Counted from the stretch's first letter, positions 21,389 to 32,055 are shown. The stretch is DNA of 64,000 nt from Diadophis punctatus similis (GCA_023053685.1 JALIGW010000021.1:12690498-12754497); one strand, 5' to 3'. Made by a program: numbers and translations. Notes: generated by a model from the sequence alone, not told the origin.

Positions 21389-21486
21389 AGAAGGAAGGAA
21401 GGAAGGAAGGAAGGAAGGAAGGAAGGAAGGAAGGAAGGAAGGAAGGAAGGAAGGAAGGAAGGAAGGAAGGAAGGAAGGAAGGAAGG
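21389..21486 (+). repeat. (GGAA)n array
   Basis: About 24 uninterrupted GGAA units; a shorter CCTT/CTTT run follows at 21638-21680. Confidence 0.95.
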
Positions 21487-21863
21487 CTCTCTCATACTGT
21501 ATCTGCTCACTTGGTTCTCCATTTTAGATTGCTTATCATGACCAAAGGATCTATCTTACCAGTGAACTTATGTAATACTAAACCATTATAATTACATGGA
21601 TAACATCACAGCCACCATTCTAGTGAATGACAGGATTTCCTTCCTTCCTTCCTTCTTTCTTTCTTTCTTTCTTTTTTTCCTCTCTCCCTCCATCCCTCCC
21701 ACAAATTTCAAACCAGTGGAAGTTTGAAAAGCTGGACTTTCTATTTTTCTTTTCTTTTTCTACAAGATCAATAATAGAATTGTGAAACTAGAAAACCCAG
21801 GACCATTTTTTTTAAACCAGGGGAAATTGACAAAAGTCCCGTCAATTTCACCTTCCAGCTCAA

Positions 21864-21865
<2 letters not shown>

Positions 21866-21951
<86 letters not shown>

Positions 21952-21975
21952 CTCCCTCCCTCCCTCCCTCCCTCT
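21866..21975 (+). repeat. (TC)n then (CCCT)n array
   Basis: About 41 TC dinucleotides followed by CCCT units. Confidence 0.95.
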
Positions 21976-22465
21976 CTCCCTCTCTCTCTTTTTTTTTGTA
22001 AACAACTCCATTGATATTTTTTTAAAAAATGAAACCAGTGTTCATCTATCCAAGGAGAAAGTTTTGTTGGAAGGGAAAAAGATACTCAGACACTTTCTGA
22101 GGAAGAGAAGAGCGGCTGGTCACATTCTGGTAAAGCGCCCTTTTAGAAGGAAAGATAAGAAAAAGATAACCAGCCACGAAGTAGTAGATGGACTCAGTTA
22201 CAGAGGTGATGAATGTATAATTGTAAAACCAAGTTAAAGATAGATCATCGTGGAGATAATCCAGACACCAACTTTGTGGCATGTAATCCATCCATCAAAC
22301 AATCAATTAACAGCCTCTTTTTATGCTGACAGGAGGGAAAATAGCACCAAATTAGCAACAACTTTTGCTAGGTGTCACAACTACTTTTATCACTAAGCTG
22401 TGATTTTTTGCAGGCCAGCCATTCTGTGAATCGGAAAAGATTGCAAAATTTCCCAAAATATTTTT
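21976..22465. other. No recognisable feature
   Basis: Non-repetitive apart from short pyrimidine runs at the left edge. The 151-codon frame over 21782-22237 spans the TC array and is not credible. Confidence 0.5.
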
Positions 22466-22468
22466 TAA

Positions 22469-22690
22469 AAATAACAGAATAAGAGAGTTGGAAGGGACCT
22501 TGGAGGTCTTCTAGTCCAACCCCCTGCTCAGGCAGGAAACCCTATACCATTTCAGACAAATGGTTGTCCAATCTCTTCTTAAAAACTTCCAGTGTTGGAG
22601 CACCCACAATTTCTGGAGGCAAGTCATTCCGCTAATTAATTGTTCTGCCAGGAAATTTCTCCTTAGTTCTAGGTTGCTTCTCTCCTTGAT
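22469..22690 (-). mobile_element. CR1/L3 3' end (head-to-head pair, left)
   Basis: Reverse-complement terminus gagttggaagggaccttgg with ccaaccccctgctcaggcag, followed by the reversed ORF2 end. Confidence 0.85.
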
Positions 22691-23062
22691 TTGATAGCAG
22701 TGTTCCAATATCTCAGGGGCTGCCCCAAAGAAGAGGGAGTCAAGCTACTCTCCAAAGCACCTGAGGGCAAGACAAGAAGCAACGGGTGGAAACTAATCAA
22801 GGAGAGAAGCAACTTAGAACTAAGGAGAAATTTGGACTAGAAGACCTCCAATGTCCCTCCCAACAAGTGGTGGGTTGCTCCCGGTTCAGACCGGTTCTTA
22901 GAACCAGTAGCGGTGGCAGGAGGAGGCTCTGCCCACCCGCCTGGGATGCTTCTGCTCACGCGCAGAAGCATCGCTTGTGCGCACAAGCGCATGCGTGAAC
23001 CGGTGGCCAACTAATTCAGAACCCACTACTGCTCCCAACTCTGCTATTCTGAGTAGAATTCG
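22691..23062 (+). mobile_element. CR1/L3 3' end (head-to-head pair, right), carrying hAT insertion
   Basis: Starts at tagcagtgttccaatatctc and runs to gactagaagacctccaatg, then ccctcccaac, where a hAT MITE is inserted; ctctgctattctgag after it is the CR1 tail. Confidence 0.8.
22865..23031 (+). mobile_element. hAT MITE with perfect TSD
   Basis: 167 bp, aagtggtgggttgctcc to cagaacccactactg, with the perfect 8-bp duplication ctcccaac. It has the accggttc words of its family. Confidence 0.8.
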
Positions 23063-23070
23063 GTTGGAAG

Positions 23071-23266
23071 CAATGTTCCCTCTAAGCTGTGCGGCCGCGC
23101 GGCTGCGCATATAACGAGAGAACAGCGCGCAGCAGATTCCAACTGCCACGCGCCATTTTCTAATATTAGCGGCTGCGCGACTGCCCGCCCGCGCACATGA
23201 CTAGAGAATGGCGTGCAGCAGTTTCCAATTGCCACGCGCCGTTTTCTAACGTTAGAGGGACCATTG
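23071..23266. mobile_element. hAT MITE (caatgttccctctaa type) with perfect TSD
   Basis: Ends caatgttccctctaa and ttagagggaccattg form inverted repeats; the perfect 8-bp duplication gttggaag flanks it. The interior has two diverged copies of a roughly 85-bp GC-rich unit (gccacgcgccattttctaa and gccacgcgccgttttctaa). Confidence 0.85.
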
Positions 23267-23832
23267 GTTGGAAGTCAACCAACCCAGAAAACAGATGTTC
23301 TTGGGTAAGTAAGAGCACATTCTTTATAATTGGGGGAAGTGAAGAAAGGGATTTAAAAAGAGTAAAAATGTGCTCGTGTGGTATTTTTATTCCTAACTTT
23401 CAGCCAAATAGCTCCCAGCCTTGTTCCCGACAAAATGCAAACAACAGTAAAATCCATAGCACACAATCCAAATGATATATTAGAACAGATCATCACTAAA
23501 TAGCAAATGACCAGAAGGAGGCTATAGCACATAATTTAGAAGCTGGGGAGAACAAAACCCCTCAAAAATTATCCTGATGCCAGGAGGGAAATCACTTATA
23601 GGGGAATGGCAGGGGAGGAAAATAAAGAAAAGGGCGAATTGATTTCCTGTTTCCAAGCCCAATGGCTTAGGTCAGAACTACGAGTTGTAAGCTCTGTGTA
23701 TTTCTCTCCATTGAGTTCCATCTACACATGAATTGCACCCTGATTTTAAAAAAAGAAAAGAAAAAAACTTGCTAATTTTGAGTCTTCTGAAATTGACTAA
23801 CTTTGATAATGTTTTGGATTTGTTATTATGTG
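23267..23832. other. No recognisable feature
   Basis: AT-rich, non-repetitive. Confidence 0.5.
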
Positions 23833-24175
23833 CTTTTTTACGACCGCAATGGAAAGTCCAAAAATTTACAATTGCTAAGTGAGACATTCGTCAAGCGAAC
23901 TTCGCCCCATTTTACCATTGTCCTTGCTGCTGTTGTTAAATGAATCGCCACAGGTGTTTGCATTAGTAACACGGTTGTTAAGTGAATCCGGGTTTCCCAT
24001 TGATTTTTACTGGGTTGAAAGTCGCAAAAGGGGATCATGTGACAACCCCACCCACCCCCGACACTGCAACCGTCATAAATGTGAATCTGTTGAAGAGCAT
24101 CTGAATTTTGATCACGCGACCCCAGGGGATCCTGCAAAAGGACCCCGGGGGACCCTGTTTAATAGGCTCTAAGTA
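23833..24175 (+). mobile_element. Tigger-like MITE, ends degraded
   Basis: Family text tttttacgaccgcaatgg, acggttgttaagtgaatccg, and acactgcaaccgtcataaat; both termini are truncated. Confidence 0.7.
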
Positions 24176-24421
24176 AAATTTCTACATTAACAAAGTTTAT
24201 ACCTAAACAACATAATATAGGAGCAAGAAATCATAGCAATAGTCTGAGCTATACTTCTTCCCCCCTCCCCCTCCCCCCCGCTTCCTTTTGCTTTCAGGGT
24301 GGGAGGGAAAACCAAATAAAAATGGGAAGGAGGCAAGGAAAGAAAATGGTGCATGGCTGCAAAACAGGAGAAGGGCATTTTACAGCCGCTTTCTGGGACT
24401 GAAAAGTTTCGTGGACCCAAG

Positions 24422-24958
24422 CAGGGGTGGGTTCTAACTTACCTCGCTGCCTGTTTGCTTCCTCAAGATGGCAACCACATGCACAGTGCCGGAAACTTGG
24501 CTTCTGCACATGCTCAGAAGAAAAATAAAATAAAAAAATAAAATTCAAAAAAAAATTCAAAAAAATTCAAAAAAAGAAAAGGAAGCTGAAAACAAGATGG
24601 CGACCACATGCACAGTGCCAGAAACTCGGCTTCTGCACATGCTCAGAAGAAGAAAGAAGAAAAATAAAATAAAAAATAAAATTCAAAAAAATAAAATTCA
24701 AAAAAATTCAAAAAAAAAAAAAAAGGAAGCCGAAAACAAGATGGTGACCGCATGCACAGTGCCAGAAACTCGGCTTCTGCACATGCTCAGAAAAAGAAAA
24801 AATTCGGGGGGGGGGGAATTTAAAAAAAATCAAAAAAAAGATGGCGGCGCCCATGGACCGGCACCGACCGATCCGATTCGGTGACATCATCATGATGTCA
24901 CCAGCGGGCCGCTACCAGTTCAGGCAAACCGGTCCAAACTGGGAGGAACCCACCCCTG
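24422..24958 (+). mobile_element. hAT element (caggggtgggttct type), internally triplicated
   Basis: Starts caggggtgggttctaac and ends ggaggaacccacccctg. It is a longer version of the 55206 copy because a block beginning aagatggc.accacatgcac and ending cacatgctcagaag occurs three times (about 24465, 24593, 24737), each followed by an A-rich stretch. No matching duplication at the ends. Confidence 0.7.
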
Positions 24959-25362
24959 AGTGAATCTCAGTCCCCCGCCCTTCCCTTCTCAGGCCAGGCG
25001 AGGAGTGACTGGAAGGGGAGGGTGAGGGGCGGGACCAGTCAGTGGTGGGTTCAGCTGACAGGAAGCCACAGCAGGGGGATGAAAGAACCGCGGGTTGCCG
25101 ACAGCCATTCCGGCTGGCGAGGGCTGCGTTAATCCTTGCACATTCACCACCTGCAAAGTTGCAAGTTGCACATACCTCCCTCTACGGCGGAGATTTCCAG
25201 CCCCACCACAAGCTGCCTGGCCGGTCCCACACTTCAGCGCTCTAGTCACAGGACTGGCCATTGGTCATCCCGGAGCAGCTCCTCCACCCGAGTGCGCTGT
25301 GGACCACCAACATTTTCTCGCAAACCACCCGTGGTCCGCAGACCACCGGTTGGTGACCTCTG
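24959..25362 (-). mobile_element. hAT-like remnants (ggtcaccaaccggtgg type)
   Basis: The right end accaccggttggtgacctctg is the reverse complement of the left end at 60146. The text gcagggggatgaaagaacc and gcgggttgccgacagcc also match the 60146-60540 copy in reverse. Confidence 0.6.
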
Positions 25363-25410
25363 GACTAGAAGACCTCCGAGGTCCCTTCCAATCTATGGTC
25401 TATGATTGAA
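25363..25410 (+). mobile_element. CR1/L3 3' terminus stub
   Basis: Reads gactagaagacctccgaggt then cccttccaatctatgg, the last bases of a CR1. Confidence 0.7.
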
Positions 25411-25794
25411 TTGTAACCAGTTCCAGGTTCTCCTCTTGATCAGGGAGGGGCAGAGAGCCTCTCCAGAGCCCCCCTTCCCCCCCCCCCCGCAAACTCTCGC
25501 TGCAATCAATGAGGATGAAATTAGCTGTGATTAATTTAGCTGGATGGAAGCCCGAGTCTATTACCTTCCCATCAATCTCCTTCATCGTCAAACAGCTGAG
25601 TCTTGAACTCATACAAGCCAACGGAGCCTGAATTCCGGGGAGGGGAGGGGGGGAGGGGCAAGGGTGACGCCCACCTCGGTTCACGTGGCCCACTGTAGTT
25701 AAACAACAACAGTGTGTGGAGAAGAAAGGAAAATCCCACAAGAGCAGCAGGAATCTGCAGAAATGTGCACCATCTGTGCCTGAATGGGTTCCAA
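25411..25794. other. Repeat-free island, possible regulatory sequence
   Basis: No gene. The part 25495-25640 is AT-rich and complex, with homeodomain-like attagctgtgattaattt; see findings. Confidence 0.4.
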
Positions 25795-26395
25795 AAGAGG
25801 GGAAGGGAGGGAGGGAGGGAGGGAGGGAGGGAGGGAGGGAGGGAAAGAGAGAGAGAGAAAATGAGGAGGAGGAGGAAGTGCAGGAGGAAGAAGATGAAGA
25901 GGAGCAGGAGGAAGAGGAAGATGAGCAGGAGGAGAAAAAAGAGGAAGAGGAGGAGGAGCGGCGGAGGAGGGGAGGAGGAGCAGGAATAGCAGGAGGAGGA
26001 AGAGGAAGAGGAGCAGGAGGCGAAAGAAGAGGAAGAGGAGGAGGAGAGGCGGAGGAGGGGAAGAGGAACAGCAATAGCAGCAGGAAGAAGATGAAGAGGA
26101 GCAGGAGGAAGAGGAAGAAGAGGAAGAGAAGGAGGAAGAGGAGGAAGAGGAAGAGGAGGAGGAGAAAGAAGAGGAAGAGGAGGAGGGGAGGAGTGGGAGG
26201 AGGAGGGGGAGGAGGAGTGGGAGGAGGAGGGGAGGAGGAGGAGGAGGAGGAGGAGGAGGAGGAGGAGGAGGAGAAGAAGAAGAAGAAGAAGAAGAAGAAG
26301 AAGAAGAAGAAGAAGAAGAAGAAGAAGAAGAAGAAGAAGAAGAAGAAGAAGAAGAAGAAGAAGAAGAAGAAGAAGAAGAAGAAGAAGAAGAAGAC
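25795..26395 (+). repeat. 600-bp homopurine tract
   Basis: GGGA units, then GGA/GAA mixtures, then a GGA block and a (GAA)n block from about 26270. Almost no pyrimidine on this strand. Long open frames in either direction are artefacts. Confidence 0.95.
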
Positions 26396-26525
26396 CACCC
26401 CCAAAAATTATGTGGCAGGAGGGAAATCACACTCAAAAAATGTAACCCAATAAAAACACAGTCAAGTAAAATCCAATATTAAAAACAATCCTTTTTCATT
26501 TTAAAGTGTGAAAAATGGCCAGAAG
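26396..26525. other. No recognisable feature
   Basis: Short AT-rich spacer. Confidence 0.5.
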
Positions 26526-26529
26526 TCCC

Positions 26530-26588
26530 TCCCCACCCCAGTGTCGAATGGTCACTAAATGAACTATCGTAAGTTGAGGACAATCTGA
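26530..26588 (+). mobile_element. Tigger-like MITE, 3' remnant
   Basis: Only the right end survives: aatggtcactaaatgaact and cgtaagttgaggacaatctg. Confidence 0.65.
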
Positions 26589-27005
26589 ACTCAAATACCC
26601 GGGAGGCTGGGAGGGGGGCGTGGAGAAAGCAAGTCAACCCTCTGGGGCTCCCCGGAGCGACCCACGGCCCACGAAAACAAAATGATTTGGAAGCCTGAAG
26701 CAGAAAATTGGGAGGGCTTCCTCCAAGGAGCAAAACCGCATCAACCATAAAGTAGTTAATAACTCGCTGCTGTCATCGTCCCAAATAAGCCTCCTTCTTT
26801 GCTTTTCCGGCCTGTTTGTCATCATGCCACTAATTGTTGAAATCCGGTGTTGGATACACACATTCTTGTGTGCTTCTGGGCGCAGAACAGCCCATTACTC
26901 AGGCAGAAGAGGAACTGGGGCCCGGTGGAGTTAGGTAGGATGGGAGGCCACTAGGAAAGGCTATGAGGTTGATCGGACTGGGAAATTGAGGCTGCCACCT
27001 CAGCT
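26589..27005. other. Repeat-free island, possible regulatory sequence
   Basis: No gene; 26660-26880 is complex and repeat-free; see findings. Confidence 0.4.
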
Positions 27006-27445
27006 AGAGAGCCCGTTTGGGCTAGTGGTTAAGGCTCCAGGCTAGAAAGCAGGAGAAGGTGAGTTCTAGTCCTGCCTTAGGCATGAAAGCCGGCTGGGTG
27101 ACTTTGGGCCAATCACCAGGAGACTGGGAGTTCTAGTCCCGCCTCAGCCATGAAAGCCAGCTGGGTGACTTTGGGCCAATCACCAGGAGACTGGGAGTTC
27201 TAGTCCCGCCTCAGCCATGAAAGCCGGCTGGGTGACTTTGGGCCAATTACCAGGAGACTGTGAGTTCGAGTCCTGCCTTAGGCATGAAAGCCAGCTGGGT
27301 GACTTGGGGCCAATCCCTCTCTCTCAGTCCAACCCACCTCACAAGGTTGTTGTCGTGGGGAAAACAGGAGGAGGAAAACCTATTGATATGTTCACCGCCT
27401 TGAGTTATTTGTAAAAAACAATAACGGTGGGATAGCAACAAACGC
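27006..27445 (+). mobile_element. Sauria-type SINE with internal tandem copies
   Basis: tRNA-like head (gggctagtggttaaggctcc, A box), then four copies of a unit of about 82 bases containing gagttctagtcctgcct and ggctgggtgactttgggcca, then the Sauria tail (aacccacctcacaaggttgt, accgccttgagttatttgt). The unit array runs about 27059-27305. Confidence 0.8.
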
Positions 27446-27755
27446 TAATAATAAATACAAAAAAACTGTGCTAAGGAGGCTCTCTTTTGCTAACTTCGGA
27501 GGTTTTGGTTTATTTTTAATTTCTTCATTTCTCCTGTTTGAACAGGTTGGCCAGAAGAGCCACCTGAAAAATGCTTTTTTTTCAAGGGGCAACTGGACTT
27601 TCTGGAGGTTTTTTTCTTTGAAGACGTTTCGCTTCTCATCCAAGAAGCTTCTTCGGCTCTTGAATGAGAACCCAAAGAAAAAACAGCAAGTCCAGTTGTT
27701 TAAGGGAGGCATCTTTGCTGGACATTTTTTTTAAAAAAATAATTTTTTAGAGAAT
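27446..27755 (+). mobile_element. Penelope UTR arm
   Basis: Contains tttctttgaagacgtttcgc, ttctcatccaagaagcttct and tccagttg, the Penelope UTR seen at 16797 and 29262. No coding part remains. Confidence 0.55.
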
Positions 27756-27816
27756 TAGAGGAGGAGGAGGAGGAGGAGGAGGAGGAGGATGGGAAGAGGA
27801 GCAGGAATAGCAGCAT

Positions 27817-28055
27817 GAGGAAGATGAGGTGGCGCAGCAGTTAGAGGCAGGTACTGCAGGCCACTTTAGCTGACTGTGATCCGCAGGTCAGCAGTTCAAA
27901 TCTCACCGGCTCAAGGTTGACTCAGCCTTCCATTCCGAGGTAGGTAAAATGAAGACCCAGATTGTTGGGGGCAATGTAAATATACATTGCTTACTGGTGT
28001 AAACCGCTTAGAGAGTGCTTGCACTGTGAGGCAGTATATAAATCTCACAAATTTA
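27817..28055 (+). mobile_element. tRNA-derived SINE inside a purine tract
   Basis: Has aggtggcgcagcagttagag (A box), tcaaatctcaccggctcaag (B box) and tatacattgcttactggtg; ends in an A-rich tail. Purine-rich (GGA/GAA) sequence on both sides (27759-27790 and 28056-28145) shows it landed in a simple repeat. Confidence 0.8.
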
Positions 28056-28145
28056 AAAAAAAAATGAAGAGGAGCAGGAGGAAGAGGAAGATGAGGAAGA
28101 GGAAGAAGAGGAAGAAGAGGAAGAGGAAGAGGAATTAGAGAAAGA

Positions 28146-28366
28146 ATGGAAAGACTGCAACCGAGGGTGATAGACAGGCAAAGACAACTGAAGGGGGGGA
28201 ATTTGATATTTTCTAAATTGTTTTTAATAATTTATTAATGTTTTTAAAATTTAATAATTTTAATGTTTAGTTGTTCTTTAAAATGTTGTACGCCGCCCTG
28301 AGTCCTCAGGGAGTAGGGCGGCATAGAAGAGCATCTAAATAAATAAATAAATAAACCCAACGGGGT

Positions 28367-28403
<37 letters not shown>

Positions 28404-28490
28404 CTTCTCTTCTTAAACGGGGAGGGGGCCTGCTCTCCCCCCAAAAAAATACCCCTCCCTCCCTCCCTCCCAGACCCTCGCTTGCCTTTC
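28146..28490 (+). mobile_element. L2-like LINE 3' tail and (GA)n
   Basis: The tail gttgtacgccgccctgagtc and gtagggcggcatag with AAAT repeats occupies 28265-28352; a (GA)n run follows at 28365-28402 and CCCT units at 28451-28472. Confidence 0.6.
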
Positions 28491-29261
28491 CCTGCCACCT
28501 AATCCTAATTAAAAAGAAATTACATGCGGGAGCGAATTTGAAATGGAAGCGCTAATCCTATTAGCCAGCCCTGAGAACTGGGGGGGGGGGCTCCGATCCG
28601 GCCCATTGTGCGCCCCCTTCCCAAAGCCTCTCCGGGGGTGGGGGGGTGGAAGGGGCTGCAGGCGGAGGGGGGAGAAGAGGAGGAGGGGGGCTGTTTGAAA
28701 GCCTTTAATCCGTCACGTGACGCCCGTGTCAATCTTGCGGGGGAGGGGAGGTGGGGGCTGCACGCGAGTGGGTCCACAAAGACCGCATTAAGTCGGTCGC
28801 TTAAGCTGGTTTGGGAGTGGGGGGGGGGTAGGGCTTTCTGGAAGAGAACAAAGCCGTCCCCCCCGGGGGCTGCCTTTGTGGAAGGGCTTTGGCGGGCGTG
28901 GGGGTTGCAAGAGGGGATCTCGCTTCGTGGGACCCCTCGCCCCTCGGCTTCCCTTTGTGGCTTGGCTTAAATCCGATTTCCATCATCTGGAAGGGAAGGG
29001 GCTTTCCCCCCCTCACCCCACCGGGGGGCTTCTAAGCCTCTCCAAACGCCCCTCCGAGTGGGGGCGGCGTGGGTGGGGGGGCTTCTAGCCGTGCCCGGGC
29101 ACCTGAACTCAGTTCACTCGCGTGCCTAGCCGTCTCTCTCTCCTCCCCCCCCCCCGCCCACTCCTTGTAGCCTGGCCCCCTCTCGCGTGCAACTACCAGG
29201 ACCCTCCGTGTGCCCCCTCGATGGGGCTGCTGGATGCCAGAGAAGACAGATGTAAAGGCAG
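28491..29261. other. GC-rich segment without a recognisable gene
   Basis: 28580-29250 is unusually GC- and CpG-rich for this side of the window, starting after an AT-rich homeodomain-like stretch (cctaatcctaattaaaaag at 28500). Open frames up to 120 codons occur on both strands but match nothing I know. Confidence 0.4.
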
Positions 29262-29430
29262 CAAGAGGCAACTAGACTTTCTGGTTTTTCTTTGAAGATG
29301 TTTCGCTTCTCCATCCAAGAAGTTTCTTCACCTCTGAGAGCAGAAGAAGTTTCTTGGATGAGAAGCGAAATGTCTTCAGAGAAAAACAAGAAAGTCCAGT
29401 TGCCTCTTTAAAAGAAGCACCTTTGGGACG
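29262..29430. mobile_element. Palindromic Penelope UTR pair
   Basis: Two inverted UTR arms meet head to head around 29345: tttctttgaagatgtttcgc plus ctccatccaagaagtttctt, then gaagtttcttggatgagaag. Confidence 0.65.
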
Positions 29431-29435
29431 TGTTC

Positions 29436-29542
29436 TGAGTAGAGTAGAGTAGAGTAGAGTAGAGTAGAGTAGAGTAGAGTAGAGTAGAGTAGAGTAGAGT
29501 AGAGTAGAGTAGAGTAGAGTAGAGTAGAGTAGAGTAGAGTAG
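29436..29542 (-). repeat. (AGAGT)n array, tail of the minus-strand CR1
   Basis: About 21 AGAGT units (ACTCT on the CR1 strand), directly attached to the CR1 terminus at 29543. Confidence 0.9.
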
Positions 29543-29712
29543 AACAACAGAGCTGAAAGGGACCTTGTAGGTCATCTAGTCCAACCCCCACCCACCCACC
29601 CCGCTCAAGCAGGAGACCCTACACCATTTCTGACAGGTGGCAATCCCAACTCTTCTTGAAAGCCTCCAGTGATGAAGCTCCCACAACTTCTGAAGGCAAG
29701 CCGTTCCATTGA
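29543..29712 (-). mobile_element. CR1/L3 3' end, copy 1 of a tandem pair
   Basis: gagctgaaagggaccttgta, catctagtccaaccccca, tcccacaacttctgaaggca. Confidence 0.85.
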
Positions 29713-29715
29713 ATA

Positions 29716-29975
29716 TAGAATAACAGAGTTGGAAGGGACCTTGTAGGTCATCCAGTCCAACCCCCCCCCCGCGCACCCAAGCAGGAGACCCTACCCATTT
29801 CTGACAGATGGCAGTCCAGTCTCTTCTTGAAAGCTTCCAGTGATGAAGCTCCCACAACCTGGGTGGGTGTTGGGTGCCTTGGAAAATAGCTTGACCCCCT
29901 CCTCTCTGTGGCAGCCCCTCAAATATTGGAAGACTGCTATCCTGTCTCCCCTGGTCCTTCTCTTCATCTAGTGCA
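29716..29975 (-). mobile_element. CR1/L3 3' end, copy 2 of a tandem pair
   Basis: Repeats the same terminus (gagttggaagggaccttgta) and continues further into ORF2 (ctctgtggcagcccctcaaa). Confidence 0.85.
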
Positions 29976-30784
29976 GCCCTCTGCCTAGTCAGGAGTCAGG
30001 AGATCTTATAAGTTATAAGATCTTATAAGTCAGGAGATCTTGTACCGTCCTGGAAAAATGGTTGCGTCCACCTTCACCACATCACCAGAAGCCTCTGGAG
30101 TCAAGTTAGGCCAGTGTTTCCTCTTTCTCTACAAGTCCATCCATCAGGATGCTTCTCAGCGTGTCAAAGATCAGAACGAATCTAGCGCCTTCTTTTCAGG
30201 ATCCCAATTTTTATTAAAAGGCAGGCGCTTAGCTGACAACTGACAACTGTACAATGACAGCTTTCCTCCTGGCGTATTTCACTCATCAGAGATGGGCAGT
30301 TGGCTTTTTTTAAAAAAAAAAAAACCCACAAATTTCCTTCAAGGCAAGAAAAAGGGAGGAGAAGATTATTGTCATTCTTCTCTGGCCAGTTTCTAAGGAT
30401 CTGTCACTCCGTTAGGATCACCTAAGAGAAGCTTTTGATGATTAAATGCATATTGGAATTAGGTTCTAATTTTAGGCATTCACCCAAGCAAACTTGAAAC
30501 TGAATTCTGTTTCTGATTCTCTTTTTCACTGGTGGGTTGTGTTTTCAAGGCAAGATTTTCAAAATCAGCAGCCAGAGGAGGAGGAGGCATCTGGAGGGAT
30601 CCAAACCCTTCAAGATCCAACCCAGTCATATAGCCAGTCGTTTCCCCCTCCCCCCCTAAAGTCTGGATTTTGATGCAGATGTAACACACTGCAGACAATG
30701 GGATGAAATGGAACCATCTTTAATTATGGCACCAAAGTCATGAGGCTGTTTTAATTTTGTACTGGGGATAAGCAAGGATCTGAC
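29976..30784. other. No recognisable feature
   Basis: Non-repetitive DNA; no gene. Confidence 0.5.
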
Positions 30785-31141
30785 CTTCTGTGGAAGGGAG
30801 GGAGGAAGAGGGAGGGAGGGAGGGAGAAAAGGAAGGAAGGAAGGAAGGAAGGAAGGAAGGAAGGAAGGAAGGAAGGAAGGAAGGAAGGAAGGAAGGAAGG
30901 AAGGGAGGGAGGGAGGGAGGGAGGGAGGAAGGAAGGAAGGAAGGAGAGGGAGGGAGGGAGGGAGGGAGGGAAGGAAGGAAGGAAGGAAGGAAGGAAGGAA
31001 GGAAGGAAGGAAGGAAGGAAGGAAGGAAGGAAAAGGGAGGGGAGGGAGGGAAGGAAGGAAGGAGGGAAGGAAGGAAGGAAAAGGAAGGGAGAGAGGAAGA
31101 AAGAAAGAGAGAGAGAGAGAGAGAGAGAAAAAAGAAAGAAA

Positions 31142-31205
<64 letters not shown>

Positions 31206-31452
31206 GAGGGAGGGAGGGAGGGAGGGAGGGAGGAAGGGAGGGAAGGAAGGCAGGGAGGGAGGGAGGGAGGGAGGGAAAGAAGGAAGCAGGGAGGGAGGGA
31301 GGAAGCAGGGAGGGAGAGAAAGAGGGAGGGAAGGAAAGAGGGAGGGAAGAGGAGAGGGAGGGAAAAGGGAGGGAAGGAAAGAGGGACAGAAGGGGAGAGG
31401 GGGAGGGAAGGGGAGGGAGGGAGAGAAGGAAGGAGGGAGGGAAGGAAGGAAG
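30785..31452 (+). repeat. 670-bp homopurine (GGAA/GGGA/GAAA) tract
   Basis: Purine-only blocks of GGAA, GGGA, AGAA and GA units. The open frames on both strands (up to 253 codons) are simple-sequence artefacts. Confidence 0.95.
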
Positions 31453-31526
31453 GTGTAGGGTCTCCCGCTTGGGTGGGGGGTTGGAGTAAATGACCTCCAA
31501 GGTCCCTTCCAACTCTGTTATTCTGT
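31453..31526 (+). mobile_element. CR1/L3 3' terminus
   Basis: gtgtagggtctcccgcttgg, then gacctccaaggtcccttcc and a ctgttattctg tail; the purine tract abuts its left side. Confidence 0.75.
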
Positions 31527-31675
31527 TAAAGCCTTATTACATCATCAGCCTCTTCCTCATTGGCCAGCAAGACAGCCAATCCAGAGCAACCTCTTCTGTG
31601 GTGCGTCACCGCCAGCCTTGAGGACCAGAACTGGTTGGATGAAGCTTTGCTGGCTTCCAGATTCGATGGGATTGC

Positions 31676-32055
31676 AGGAAGTCCTTGATTTACGACCACA
31701 ATTGGGCCCAATATTTCTGTCGTTGAGTGAGACATTTGTTGAGTGAGTTTCGCCCCAGTTTACGACCTTTCTTGCCTCCATTGTTAAGTGAACCGCTGCA
31801 GTTGGTAAGTTAGTAACCCGGTTGTTAAGCAAATCTGGCTGATTTCTGCTTGTCAGAAGGTCACAAAGGGGGATCAGGTGACCTTGGGACACAGCAACGG
31901 TCGTAAGTATGAATCAGTTGCCGAGTGCCTGGATTTTAATCACGCGGCCATGGGGATGCTGCAAAGGTCGTAAGTGTGAAAAATGGCCATAAGTCGCTTT
32001 TCTCGGTGCCATGTTAATGGTCGTTAAATGAACTCTTGTAAGTCAGGAGCTACCG
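31676..32055 (+). mobile_element. Tigger-like MITE
   Basis: aggaagtccttgatttacga at the left, gtttcgccccagtttacgac inside, and gtaagtcaggagctaccg at the right. Confidence 0.8.

Noticed and set aside
25400..26436. Open frames of 245-334 codons on both strands
   Set aside because: They run through the GGA/GAA purine tract; products are poly-F/S/P or poly-E/K/R with no domain, as expected from simple sequence.
30751..31512. 253- and 222-codon frames on opposite strands
   Set aside because: Entirely within GGAA/GGGA repeats; low-complexity artefacts.
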